From NCBI GenBank assembly GCA_002437435.1, contig DJPV01000051.1:1-11450 (forward strand): a stretch of DNA of 11,450 bases. The letters run 5' to 3'. The notes beneath the pieces are model-generated. The model ran no database searches, was not told the DNA's origin, and was given only the letters and a program-made list of their open reading frames with translations. A program made the translations under genes and the position numbers. Source of the DNA: Lachnospiraceae bacterium UBA6403. GTDB lineage: Bacteria; Bacillota; Clostridia; Lachnospirales; Lachnospiraceae. The stretch's first letter is position 1. The number at the start of each line of letters is the position of its first letter. Shown here in pieces: positions 1 through 7,014 of the stretch.

Positions 1-314
1 TCGGTGCAGACATAGATACAGCCCACATCATCCCGGTTCAACAGCCCTGCTACGATCTTGAACTGCTTGCTGACATCCGGTATCACTTCATATTTGAATT
101 CTGTCGGAATAAAAGGAATCGTAGCCAGATCCCATTTTTTTAATTTCTCGTCATAGGCATCAGGATAGCTCATCGTGATCAGATGTCCCACGCACCAGGT
201 TACAACAGAATCTTCCGATTCCAGATAGCCTGCTCCGGCATTTCCCTTTACACCAAGCACATCTGCAAACTGCCTTGCAACACTTGGCTTTTCTGCTATA
301 TATAAGTTCTTCAA
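1..314 (-). CDS. topB: DNA topoisomerase III, N-terminal part (window edge)
   Basis: Type IA topoisomerase, which relaxes and decatenates DNA through a transient 5'-phosphotyrosine break. About 104 codons are visible. The protein opens LKNLYIAEKPSVARQFADVL, the typical start of a TopB Toprim domain (the IAEKPSVA motif carries the catalytic Glu), and contains VTWCVGHL and, at the window edge, YVCT, which in the family leads into D-x-GREGE. The catalytic Tyr and zinc region lie outside the window. I chose the TTG at 314-312 as start because an AGGAG Shine-Dalgarno (321-325) lies 6 nt upstream, a stop in the same frame lies at 333-335, and no ATG or GTG lies between. It sits downstream of glnN behind a strong terminator, so it is probably transcribed separately. 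TopB is sometimes carried by mobile elements, but nothing here shows one. Confidence 0.85.
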   Translation of the reverse strand, partial: MKNLYIAEKPSVARQFADVLGVKGNAGAGYLESEDSVVTWCVGHLITMSYPDAYDEKLKKWDLATIPFIPTEFKYEVIPDVSKQFKIVAGLLNRDDVGCIYVCT

Positions 315-364
315 ATCAAACTCCTGATTCTTTTATATTTGATCAATATTACACATCACATCTT

Positions 365-393
365 TTTATAATACCAGAAAAACGAGGTTTCGA
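365..393 (-). promoter_or_regulatory. Possible topB promoter
   Basis: Reading the minus strand, TCGAAA (388-393) is followed after 17 nt by TATAAA (365-370). This lies between the glnN terminator and the topB start codon. The -35 is a 4/6 match, so this is plausible but weak. Confidence 0.3.
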
Positions 394-420
394 CTATAGC
401 TTTTATGATATCCGCACAGT

Positions 421-464
421 AAAAAAGCACCCCGCCTTCTATTTTAGAAAACGAGATGCCCTTT
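421..464 (-). terminator. Intrinsic terminator of glnN
   Basis: On the minus strand AAAGGGCATCTCG pairs with CGGGGTGCTTTTT, with several G-U pairs. An inner TTCTA/TAGAA helix closes the loop, and the 3' arm ends in a run of six T. It lies about 40 nt after the glnN stop codon and separates glnN from topB. Confidence 0.8.
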
Positions 465-504
465 GACTATTTTAGGTTGTAATAAACATTTACTGTATTT
501 GATC

Positions 505-2613
505 TTACTGCTCGAATAATAACTGCTCGTATGTAGGGAATGGCCATGCCGTCTTTGGAAGTTCTTTTTCCAGTTCGTCAGCAGGTGTTCTTACAGAATC
601 AAATGCCGCAAATACTACATTGTGATAGTATTTTGCCCATGCTTCGATATCGTCTTCGTAATCAGCAGCTTTTGCAACAAGCTCTTCCAGTTTTACAGTT
701 GCTGTCTTCAGTTCTGTAAGCTTCTCAGAGATCGTATTCAGTAGAGAAACCTGTACGCTTGGCTCGATACCAAGAGCTTTGATCTCAGCAGCACCCTTTG
801 CAAGCTCTGCCTGATATTCCATAACTGCCGGGATGATCTCTTCATTTGACATCTCGATCATTGTGAGTGCCTCAATATTGATCCTCTTTGCGTAATTCTC
901 AAGCATAACTTCTGCTCTGGCTGATAACTCCGCTTTATCCATAACTCCAAGACTTTCAAAGATCTTAACGCTCTTATCTGCTGCCAGATATGGAACTGCA
1001 TCTACCATACATTTGATATTTGGAAGTCCACGCTTCTCAGCTTCTGCAACCCATTCATCTGAATAACCATTTCCGTTGAAAATGATCTTCTGATGCTCTG
1101 TCAGAGTCTTTCTGATCAGTGCCTTACATGCTGTTTCGAAATCTTCTGCACCTTCCAGTTCGTCGGTCATCTTCTTTAACTGATCTGCAACGATCGTATT
1201 TAATACCATCATTGGAAATGCAATGGACTGTGTAGAACCTACCATACGGAACTCGAATTTGTTACCTGTGAATGCAAATGGTGATGTTCTGTTTCTATCT
1301 GTAGCATCCATTGTAAATGTAGGAAGTGTGGATGCACCGGATACATAAGTCTTGCCCTTTGGTGATTCTGTAGCTTCCCCTTTCTCGATGATCTGCGTAA
1401 CAATGGATTCAAGCTGTTCACCAAGGAATGCTGAAATAATTGCCGGAGGTGCTTCATTTGCTCCAAGTCTGTGGTCATTTCCTACGGATGATGCGGACAG
1501 TCTTAACAGCTCTGCATTGTTATCAACAGCTGCAAGAACGGCTGCAAGGAAGAACTGGAACTGAAGATTTGTCTCCGGATGTTTACCGGGATCGATCAGG
1601 TTCTCGCCCTCATCTGTTGAGATTGACCAGTTGTTATGTTTACCGGAACCATTGACACCTGCAAATGGCTTCTCATGAAGAACACATTCCAGATCATGCT
1701 TTGCTGCAATCTTCTTCATCGTAGCCATAACCAGATGGTTCTGATCGGTTGCTATATTTGTTGTTGAGAAAATAGGTGCTAACTCATGCTGAGCAGGTGC
1801 AACTTCGTTGTGCTGTGTCTTAGCAAGAATACCGTATTTCCATAATTCTTCATTTAACTCGGTCATGTATGATGCAACCTTATCTTTGATCGCTGCAAAA
1901 TACTGATCGTCAAGCTCCTGTCCTTTTGGAGGCATTGCACCGAATAAGGTACGTCCACAAAGCTTCAGGTCTGTTCTCTTTGCAAATTTCTTCCTATCGA
2001 TCAGGAAGTATTCCTGCTCAGGACCAACTGAAGCTGTAACCTTCTTTGCTGTTGTATTTCCAAATAATGCAAGTGCCTTTAAGGCTTCCTTGCTGATCGC
2101 ATCCATGGAACGAAGAAGTGGTGTCTTGTAGTCAAGTGACTCACCTGTATATGATGTAAATGCTGCAGGGATACAAAGGATACAGGTTCCTGCATCTGTT
2201 GTCTTTACAAATGCCGGCGAGGTACAATCCCATGCTGTATATCCTCTGGCTGCGCATGTCTCACGAAGCCCACCAGAAGGGAAGGATGAAGCATCCGGCT
2301 CGGATTTGATCAGCTCTTTACCTGTGAACTGAAGAATAACTCCGCCATCACCTACTGTACTTACGAATGAATCATGCTTCTCGGCTGTTGTCTCTGTCAG
2401 TGGCTGAAACCAGTGAGTATAATGTGTTGCGCCAAGTTCCATTGCCCATTCCTTCATTGCTGCTGCAACAGAATCTGCAATAGATGTATCAAGAGGTTCG
2501 CCCTTATCGATTGTGTTCTTCAAGGATTTATAAACTGCTTTTGGAAGACGCTCTCTCATAACCTGATCGGAGAAAACGTGTGAACCGAATACGGCTGAAA
2601 TTTTGTTCATCAT
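505..2613 (-). CDS. glnN: Glutamine synthetase type III (GSIII)
   Basis: ATP-dependent ligation of ammonia to glutamate, the entry point of ammonium assimilation, in the cytoplasm. At 702 residues it has the large GSIII size (GSI is about 450), with the GSIII N-terminal region, catalytic core and C-terminal extension. Visible motifs are VGPEQEYFLID (residues 197-206), HNEVAPAQHELAP (268-280), VNGSGKHNNWS (320-330, ammonium/ATP region), RLGANEAPPAI (382-392) and DRNRTSPFAFTGNKFEFR (439-456). I chose ATG at 2613 (MMNKISAVFGS; the next ATG at 2610 is equally possible) because AAGGAAG lies 9 nt upstream. The frame stays open to a GTG at 2676, but those codons run through the leader hairpin and its U-tract and are not protein. 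Transcription probably starts near 2704 and passes a terminator-like hairpin before the gene, suggesting attenuation. A separate terminator follows the gene, so it is monocistronic. Confidence 0.95.
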   Translation of the reverse strand: MMNKISAVFGSHVFSDQVMRERLPKAVYKSLKNTIDKGEPLDTSIADSVAAAMKEWAMELGATHYTHWFQPLTETTAEKHDSFVSTVGDGGVILQFTGKELIKSEPDASSFPSGGLRETCAARGYTAWDCTSPAFVKTTDAGTCILCIPAAFTSYTGESLDYKTPLLRSMDAISKEALKALALFGNTTAKKVTASVGPEQEYFLIDRKKFAKRTDLKLCGRTLFGAMPPKGQELDDQYFAAIKDKVASYMTELNEELWKYGILAKTQHNEVAPAQHELAPIFSTTNIATDQNHLVMATMKKIAAKHDLECVLHEKPFAGVNGSGKHNNWSISTDEGENLIDPGKHPETNLQFQFFLAAVLAAVDNNAELLRLSASSVGNDHRLGANEAPPAIISAFLGEQLESIVTQIIEKGEATESPKGKTYVSGASTLPTFTMDATDRNRTSPFAFTGNKFEFRMVGSTQSIAFPMMVLNTIVADQLKKMTDELEGAEDFETACKALIRKTLTEHQKIIFNGNGYSDEWVAEAEKRGLPNIKCMVDAVPYLAADKSVKIFESLGVMDKAELSARAEVMLENYAKRINIEALTMIEMSNEEIIPAVMEYQAELAKGAAEIKALGIEPSVQVSLLNTISEKLTELKTATVKLEELVAKAADYEDDIEAWAKYYHNVVFAAFDSVRTPADELEKELPKTAWPFPTYEQLLFEQ

Positions 2614-2650
2614 AATTTTGTACTTCCTTTCTTCTGATAAAACAAAAAAG

Positions 2651-2680
2651 AAAGGTGTCCCAATGATCTGGAACACCTTT
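2651..2680 (-). terminator. Terminator-like hairpin in the glnN 5' leader (attenuator candidate)
   Basis: On the minus strand AAAGGTGTTCC pairs with GGGACACCTTT (11 bp, one G-U, plus a possible closing A-T), with a short loop. It is followed by CTTTTTTGTTTT. It lies about 24 nt after the predicted start of transcription and 38 nt before the glnN start codon, so it would end transcription inside the leader. Its 3' arm can instead pair with the Shine-Dalgarno region (see findings). Trigger unknown. Confidence 0.75.
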
Positions 2681-2710
2681 GTTCATTTCGTCTATTTATT
2701 TGATACAATA

Positions 2711-2739
2711 TATATACTCCTTTTGATTTGAAAAATCAA
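2711..2739 (-). promoter_or_regulatory. glnN promoter, overlapped by an inverted repeat
   Basis: Minus strand TTGATT (2734-2739), 17 nt spacer, TATATA (2711-2716): near-consensus sigma-A elements. A perfect 7-bp inverted repeat with a 3-nt centre (2723-2739) covers the -35 and part of the spacer, as an operator would. The -35 also overlaps the stop codon of the upstream AAA-ATPase remnant. Confidence 0.6.
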
Positions 2740-3761
2740 GAGGAAAAATAAAAATTTTGAGGGAAAATTTTTTGTCGTGTTGCTTCGTTAGGGATATAAG
2801 CACCTCCCATGTTTTTTGAATATGCAAGATAGCCCAAATGAATCAGATAGGTAAGAACATCATCCTTGTTCACAAAGCTGACCGTATCATTCTGAAATGA
2901 TGTAACATCTACCTCTACAACAGATCCTGATAACATTTCAATAATCGAAGATTTTAGTCCATCAAAATCCATATTAATTAATGGAACTATTGCCTCATAG
3001 GATGCTGTACCTGACCAGTAACTCTGAAAATCTCCTTCCAGCATTAAACTGACAACGGCGTTTGGATTATATACATGATATTTTCCAATCTGGTAACCAT
3101 CATACCAACGCTTAACTTCTTCAAAATCCTGATCGTACCGCTCGCACAAATGCTTTACTTCCTCTTCTGTAAATCCAACATAAGATGCTATCGGACCGGC
3201 ATTTAACATTGAATATTCTTTAAAGTTATTAAGAGCTGACTGTGTTACTTCTTTCTTTATCGGCAAAATTCCTGTCAAATATGCTAGCTGAATATATTTT
3301 GTTGGTTCTGTCCCTTTAAATATACCTCTAAGCAAATTTATATAATCATTCTGCGCTTTTATATTTGCAGCCGCATCACGGATCAATACATCCCACTCAT
3401 CAATAATGATCACAAACTTTTTACCAGTTGCTGTATTGATACGTGAAAGTGCCTCTGGTAATGAGCTGATCTGCTCTGGAAGTTCAGATGGATAATATTC
3501 CCTTAACTCTTCAATCGTTTGTCTTGTAACATAAGTTACAATATTCTCTGGTCCGCCAGCCGGTTCCAGACACCATTGAATATCAAGATGTATCACATCA
3601 TATTGATTCAGATGTTCCTTAAAATCAGGATATTTACTAATCTCAAGATCTGAAAACATCTGCTCTGAATTACAGCCTCTGCTGTAATATGCAGTCAGCA
3701 TATTAGCAGTAACTGATTTTCCAAACCTTCTTGGACGACTGCTGCAGATATATCCAAAAGA
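2736..3761 (-). pseudogene. AAA-ATPase-like / PD-(D/E)XK family protein, remnant truncated at both ends
   Basis: Recognisable as the Lachnospiraceae-abundant AAA-ATPase-like family (N-terminal ATPase plus C-terminal DUF1703-type nuclease fold, full length usually over 500 residues). The open frame starts after a stop at 3762-3764. It reads FGYICSSRPRRFGKS first: RPRRFGKS (3737-3714) is the family's Walker A-like motif, which an ATG start at 3701 would exclude. KKFVIIIDEWDVL is Walker B. YLIHLGYLAYSKNMGGAYIP is the segment that normally precedes the nuclease domain, but the frame ends about 20 residues later, directly on the glnN promoter. The N-terminal segment with the family's YVDKT motif and the whole nuclease domain are absent. 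No convincing start or ribosome-binding site is seen. Most likely a dead remnant; expression of a short ATP-binding protein from 3701 (321 residues) cannot be excluded. Confidence 0.7.
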
Positions 3762-4084
3762 TCATCCTCATAAGACGCATATGTGTCTATATTTTCTAAC
3801 TTTATTGTTTCTGTTGAATCATAAAAGTTATTTTCAAACGAATCATGTATTCCCTTCTCAGGTTCTTTGGCCATATCCTTGTCCCAACATCCGCCAACAT
3901 TATCTGTAGGATGATACTCATTAATATTGTTTTTCGCTGTTTCATCAAAATAGTAATCACAAATTATTTTTTCTCTATATCCTAAAATTCCTCCTGCTTC
4001 AGGTGTTATCCGCCCCAATGTCTGAAGTATATTAAGATATATCTTTTTCTGTATTCTTATATGATCTTTTCTCTCATTTATCAT
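3695..4084 (-). pseudogene. Short ORF with possible JAB/MPN-like fragment, probably a gene remnant
   Basis: From an ATG at 4084 the frame gives 129 residues. The stretch IYLNILQTLGRITPEAGGIL and the following YREKIICDYYFDE (about 4045-3930) resembles the start of JAB/MPN-type metalloprotease-like domains (E-x-GGIL-G, then a YYFD strand). The later HxH...D metal site is missing, because the similarity stops near NEYHPTDNV (about 3896). The rest is acidic and unrecognised. The last 67 nt overlap the AAA-ATPase remnant in another frame. The frame stays open back to an ATG at 4192, but that part lies in the terminator of the preceding gene and encodes an implausible Cys/Phe-rich start. There is no good Shine-Dalgarno. 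The JAB assignment is by eye and tentative; it may equally be a non-coding relic. Confidence 0.35.
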
Positions 4085-4170
4085 ATTAATGATTTTATCA
4101 TAAAAAAAGCATAGAAACCGTTCCATGCAAAACTGACATTTTACGTTGCATTTTCGACAAAAAACAAAAC

Positions 4171-4213
4171 AGCCCGACATTCCTCCATCCAATTGACAGA
4201 GTTCATGTCGAGC
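4171..4213 (-). terminator. Intrinsic terminator after the lipoprotein gene
   Basis: On the minus strand AGCTCGACAT pairs with ATGTCGGGCT (10 bp, one G-U, extendable by two outer pairs), followed by GTTTTGTTTTTT. It lies about 85 nt after the stop codon at 4299 and ends the probable operon 6914-4299. The 4214-4298 gap holds nothing else I can identify. Confidence 0.8.
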
Positions 4214-4298
4214 TGCCTCACGTTCTATATTACTTTGTTATCTAATCCAATAACTATATATCATCCCTTTTTAATGAGATACCTTTTCGTTCGTTTTC

Positions 4299-5522
4299 CT
4301 ACTTATACCCTTTTTCCTTCTCATACGCTATTATAAAATCACGGTTTGCCAGTTCGTATTTATTAAATACTGCAGTGTCGTCAAAATCATCCGGCTCGAC
4401 CGTTCCATGATACCAGCTTTTGGAATTAAAATATGCCTGATAATCGGCATCTTTGAACTTTCTTCCATGGCGGGCATACAGTTCATTACATGCCAGACGG
4501 ATCTCATCCGGTGTTAATCCATCCAGATCATCCTCTGTCAGATATTCGCTATCACTATATGGAAGTATGTAGTCATCGGAAGAATCATCTTCTGATGTCG
4601 GATTATAATAAAATGGCTCATACGCTCTACCACTATATTCACATTCATCCTCCAGATTATCCACACTTAACTGACGTGGATAATAGGATGGTCCTGCAAC
4701 AGAATATATCTTACCAACTACGCACAACTCGCCATCCTCATCTACATAAGGTACCGCATCCCGCACATTGGATAAAGCAACCGTCCAGTCATAGGTTTCT
4801 TTCAGAAAAGAATCCGTTCCTTCCATATCCTTATATGTATTGGTAAAACAACTATCCATTGCATCCTGAACGTTTTTTTCATATGAATTTTCATCAATAT
4901 CCAGATAAGCCGGCACATCATCCTTTGAAAGAAGTACATCTTTACGAAGATCGATCGTATATACATAAAAATCTGTATATTCATTTGCATCAAAATCCAC
5001 CCGCACAACTACCGACAACAAATCCTGATAAACAGACCACTCATATCCGATAGCGATACAATCTGTATATTCGGCTCCCGCTTTCGCCATATAATCATTT
5101 CCGAGCTTCTCTATCTGTGTATTTACATTTTCACAGGCGGTACTGTCATAATCTATGTATGGTAAATGGTATACAATCTCACCATCTTTCGTCTGCACTT
5201 TCCCGGACATTTTCGAATCAACAACCATGTGATCTGAATACTCTTCCGGCATTTCACCGGTTCCAAATCCCACTTCTTTTTCTTCCGGAAGTGCGGCTGC
5301 CTTGCCATCTGATCCTGCTGCAGAAGACGCCTCCTCTGATGTTTCCGTGTCAGCACCTGTATCCGTACCGGTTGTTTCATCCGTTTTTCCGGTTTCTTCT
5401 GTCACGGTTGTTTCGGTCTTTTTGCTGCTGCCATCAGCATCTTTGTTTAAGGAAAAACTGCATCCCATAAGGCTGCCTGCCAGTGCCATACTTAATACTA
5501 TAAATCCTGCTTTTTTTCTCAT
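4299..5522 (-). CDS. Lipoprotein with C-terminal YARHG domain
   Basis: A 407-residue exported lipoprotein. Residues 1-21 (MRKKAGFIVLSMALAGSLMG then Cys21) are a type II signal peptide with lipobox LMGC, so it is probably anchored to the outer face of the membrane. Residues 22-95 are a Ser/Thr/Glu/Asp-rich spacer. Residues about 97-300 form a mixed alpha/beta domain ending in VGKIYSVAGPSYYP, reminiscent of the extracellular DUF3298/RsiV-like folds; that link is tentative. Residues 336-407 are a YARHG domain (NELYARHGRKF, SWYHG), an extracellular module of unknown function frequent in Firmicutes lipoproteins. The start ATG is preceded at 9 nt by GGGGG (5532-5536). The membrane-protein gene ends 25 nt upstream, so the two are probably co-transcribed and may work together at the envelope. 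Function unknown. Confidence 0.85.
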   Translation of the reverse strand: MRKKAGFIVLSMALAGSLMGCSFSLNKDADGSSKKTETTVTEETGKTDETTGTDTGADTETSEEASSAAGSDGKAAALPEEKEVGFGTGEMPEEYSDHMVVDSKMSGKVQTKDGEIVYHLPYIDYDSTACENVNTQIEKLGNDYMAKAGAEYTDCIAIGYEWSVYQDLLSVVVRVDFDANEYTDFYVYTIDLRKDVLLSKDDVPAYLDIDENSYEKNVQDAMDSCFTNTYKDMEGTDSFLKETYDWTVALSNVRDAVPYVDEDGELCVVGKIYSVAGPSYYPRQLSVDNLEDECEYSGRAYEPFYYNPTSEDDSSDDYILPYSDSEYLTEDDLDGLTPDEIRLACNELYARHGRKFKDADYQAYFNSKSWYHGTVEPDDFDDTAVFNKYELANRDFIIAYEKEKGYK

Positions 5523-5547
5523 CCTTTTTTACCCCCGTTTCTTTATC

Positions 5548-6321
5548 TTATAACTGCCAGTTTATATTTTCAGCATTTTTTGCTACCAGCAATTTGGTTC
5601 TGAGTTCTGTATCATCCAAGTCTATAAAATCACCATTTGAATAATACTTCCACTGTGCTACTTCCTGATTTCCTGACCAGTTCATTTCACTGATCACATA
5701 AAACTGCATCGATGCCAATGATTCCTCACGATATTTCATATATCCATAACAATCGTTAAAATGTTCCCTATGTACCAGTTCCTTTATTTCCATAAATTCC
5801 TGTTCATTCTTTACCTGCCATATGGATAGTCTGCAGTCCTTTTTAGGCTTTCGTATTATTTTTTCAACAGATTGGTTGAACAAGATGGATATACAAATAT
5901 AGAATACCGCATATTCTAATATATACACTCCAATATGTACAGAATCTCCCATCGTTGTATAAAAACGTTCCTGCTGCAACTGATTGCGGTAATATATAAT
6001 TACCTCCGTAATATACAACGATAAAATGACATCTGTTACAAACTGTCCTATTGTGATTGCCGACTGCATACATTTTGAGTTAGCAAAAAAACGGATAACT
6101 GCCAGCACAATTGCTGTTATTACAGCAACGATCAATAGCCCAATTCCTATATTCCCAATTGAGGAAAATATCCAGTCCTTTTTATCTTTTATGCTTGGAT
6201 TAACTACTTTTCGCGTATATTCTTCCAGGGATTGCACAGCCTCATTGGAATACAGCAAGGACAGAAAGCCCATTCCAAACCCTATTAAACATACAAACAA
6301 CCCCTTTAATTTCTTTTTCAT
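5548..6321 (-). CDS. Four-helix membrane protein with cytoplasmic-type C-terminal domain, unknown function
   Basis: Not a family I recognise. With the start at ATG 6321 (MKKKLKGLF) it has 257 residues. Hydrophobic segments lie at about 5-24, 54-79, 88-111 and 127-148, followed by a basic stretch (KIIRKPKK) and a soluble domain of roughly 105 residues rich in aromatic residues (WQVKNEQEF, HFNDCYGYMKYREE, WKYYSNGDF). An upstream ATG at 6336 would add MGDEN. I prefer 6321 because the GGGGG overlapping the upstream ATG sits 8 nt before it, the same unusual Shine-Dalgarno seen in the next gene. The positive-inside rule puts the C-terminal domain in the cytoplasm. It lies between the CinA-type gene and the YARHG lipoprotein with short gaps, which suggests one transcript. 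It could be the membrane partner of the lipoprotein; that is inference only. Confidence 0.7.
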   Translation of the reverse strand: MKKKLKGLFVCLIGFGMGFLSLLYSNEAVQSLEEYTRKVVNPSIKDKKDWIFSSIGNIGIGLLIVAVITAIVLAVIRFFANSKCMQSAITIGQFVTDVILSLYITEVIIYYRNQLQQERFYTTMGDSVHIGVYILEYAVFYICISILFNQSVEKIIRKPKKDCRLSIWQVKNEQEFMEIKELVHREHFNDCYGYMKYREESLASMQFYVISEMNWSGNQEVAQWKYYSNGDFIDLDDTELRTKLLVAKNAENINWQL

Positions 6322-6374
6322 ATTTTCATCCCCCATATCTTGTATATTTCTCCAACAATATATTCGTCACACCA

Positions 6375-6914
6375 TCAGGCAAGAACCGCTTCCATTTCAA
6401 CCCCAAGCACATCCCCAAGCGTTTCTGCCACCTTCTCCGCGGCATAAAGTTTATAATACAGTCTGGAATCCTGTTCTCCCATCTGGAAATATCCATCGAT
6501 GATCGTATCAGAAACAGCCACTGCATAATATACTTCTCCCGGTACACTATCCTGATTGTTTGGATCAATATTTCCCGTTGTACCGGTAATACCGATTCCG
6601 ATATCTGCACGATATGCCCGTTTACAGGCTTCTGCCATTGCCCGCGCTGTTTCTTTGGAATAAACCCCATAAGTTTCTATCACAGCTTCCGGAACACCCT
6701 GCATGACCTTTGCTTCGTTGGAATAGGTTACAAATGCACCCTTTAATACTGCAGATGCCCCTTCAGTATCTGTGATCAGGGAAGCGATCTGCCCGCAGGT
6801 GATACTTTCCATGGTTGTGATCGTCATTTTCCGGTCGATCAGACAGCCTGTCAATCGTCTGTAATTATTCCGTATTACCTTTTCCATCTGTTCATCCAGT
6901 TTTTTTCCTGCCAT
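6375..6914 (-). CDS. CinA C-terminal-type protein (nicotinamide-nucleotide amidase family)
   Basis: 179 residues, the size of a stand-alone CinA C-terminal domain (PncC/YgaD type), which deamidates nicotinamide mononucleotide to nicotinate mononucleotide in NAD salvage. Family landmarks are TMESITCGQIASLITD (residues 34-49, normally A-E-S-C-T-G-G), GAFVTYSNEAK (59-69), YGVYSKETARAMAEA (82-96), DIGIGITGTTG (104-114) and PGEVYYAV (125-132). The Ser of the ES motif (37) and the Tyr and Lys of YSNEAK (64, 69), which I recall as active-site residues, are kept. The normally constant CTGG reads ITCG and the usual G-I-A-G-P after GITG is GTTGN, so activity is less certain. No N-terminal molybdopterin-binding-like CinA domain is present. 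The ATG is preceded by GGCGGAAGG. Probably the first gene of a unit with the two envelope genes. Confidence 0.85.
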   Translation of the reverse strand: MAGKKLDEQMEKVIRNNYRRLTGCLIDRKMTITTMESITCGQIASLITDTEGASAVLKGAFVTYSNEAKVMQGVPEAVIETYGVYSKETARAMAEACKRAYRADIGIGITGTTGNIDPNNQDSVPGEVYYAVAVSDTIIDGYFQMGEQDSRLYYKLYAAEKVAETLGDVLGVEMEAVLA

Positions 6915-6965
6915 TTATCCTTCCGCCTTTGTTGCCTTTAATCTATTTATCATTATAATATATTC

Positions 6966-6999
6966 ACAGAAGGATTTCCACAAGTGGAAATCCTTCTGT
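6966..6999. repeat. Perfect 16-bp-arm palindrome between the PTS gene and the CinA-type gene
   Basis: ACAGAAGGATTTCCAC and GTGGAAATCCTTCTGT are exact reverse complements separated by AA. It starts 16 nt after the PTS stop codon. Neither side has a real T-run, so it is not a textbook intrinsic terminator. On the minus strand its centre holds TTGTGG, which lies 17 nt from TATTAT, a possible promoter for the downstream gene. It could be a transcript-end hairpin, an operator, or both. Confidence 0.85.
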
Positions 7000-7014
7000 C
7001 ATTTCTATTTATCT

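Noticed and set aside
275..466. 63-codon plus-strand ORF
   Set aside because: It overlaps the topB start region and runs through the glnN terminator; no Shine-Dalgarno or recognisable protein features.
2614..2676. N-terminal extension of glnN from a GTG at 2676
   Set aside because: The extra 21 codons run through the leader hairpin and its U-tract, and a good Shine-Dalgarno serves the ATG at 2613.
4085..4192. Longer start (ATG 4192) for the JAB-like ORF, with several Cys residues resembling a metal-binding motif
   Set aside because: The start lies inside the intrinsic terminator of the lipoprotein gene; the Cys/Phe-rich residues come from T-rich terminator and intergenic DNA.
4490..5470. 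Several plus-strand ORFs of about 64-118 codons opposite the lipoprotein gene
   Set aside because: Antisense shadows with His/Pro/Leu-rich low-complexity composition; the minus-strand gene has clear domains.
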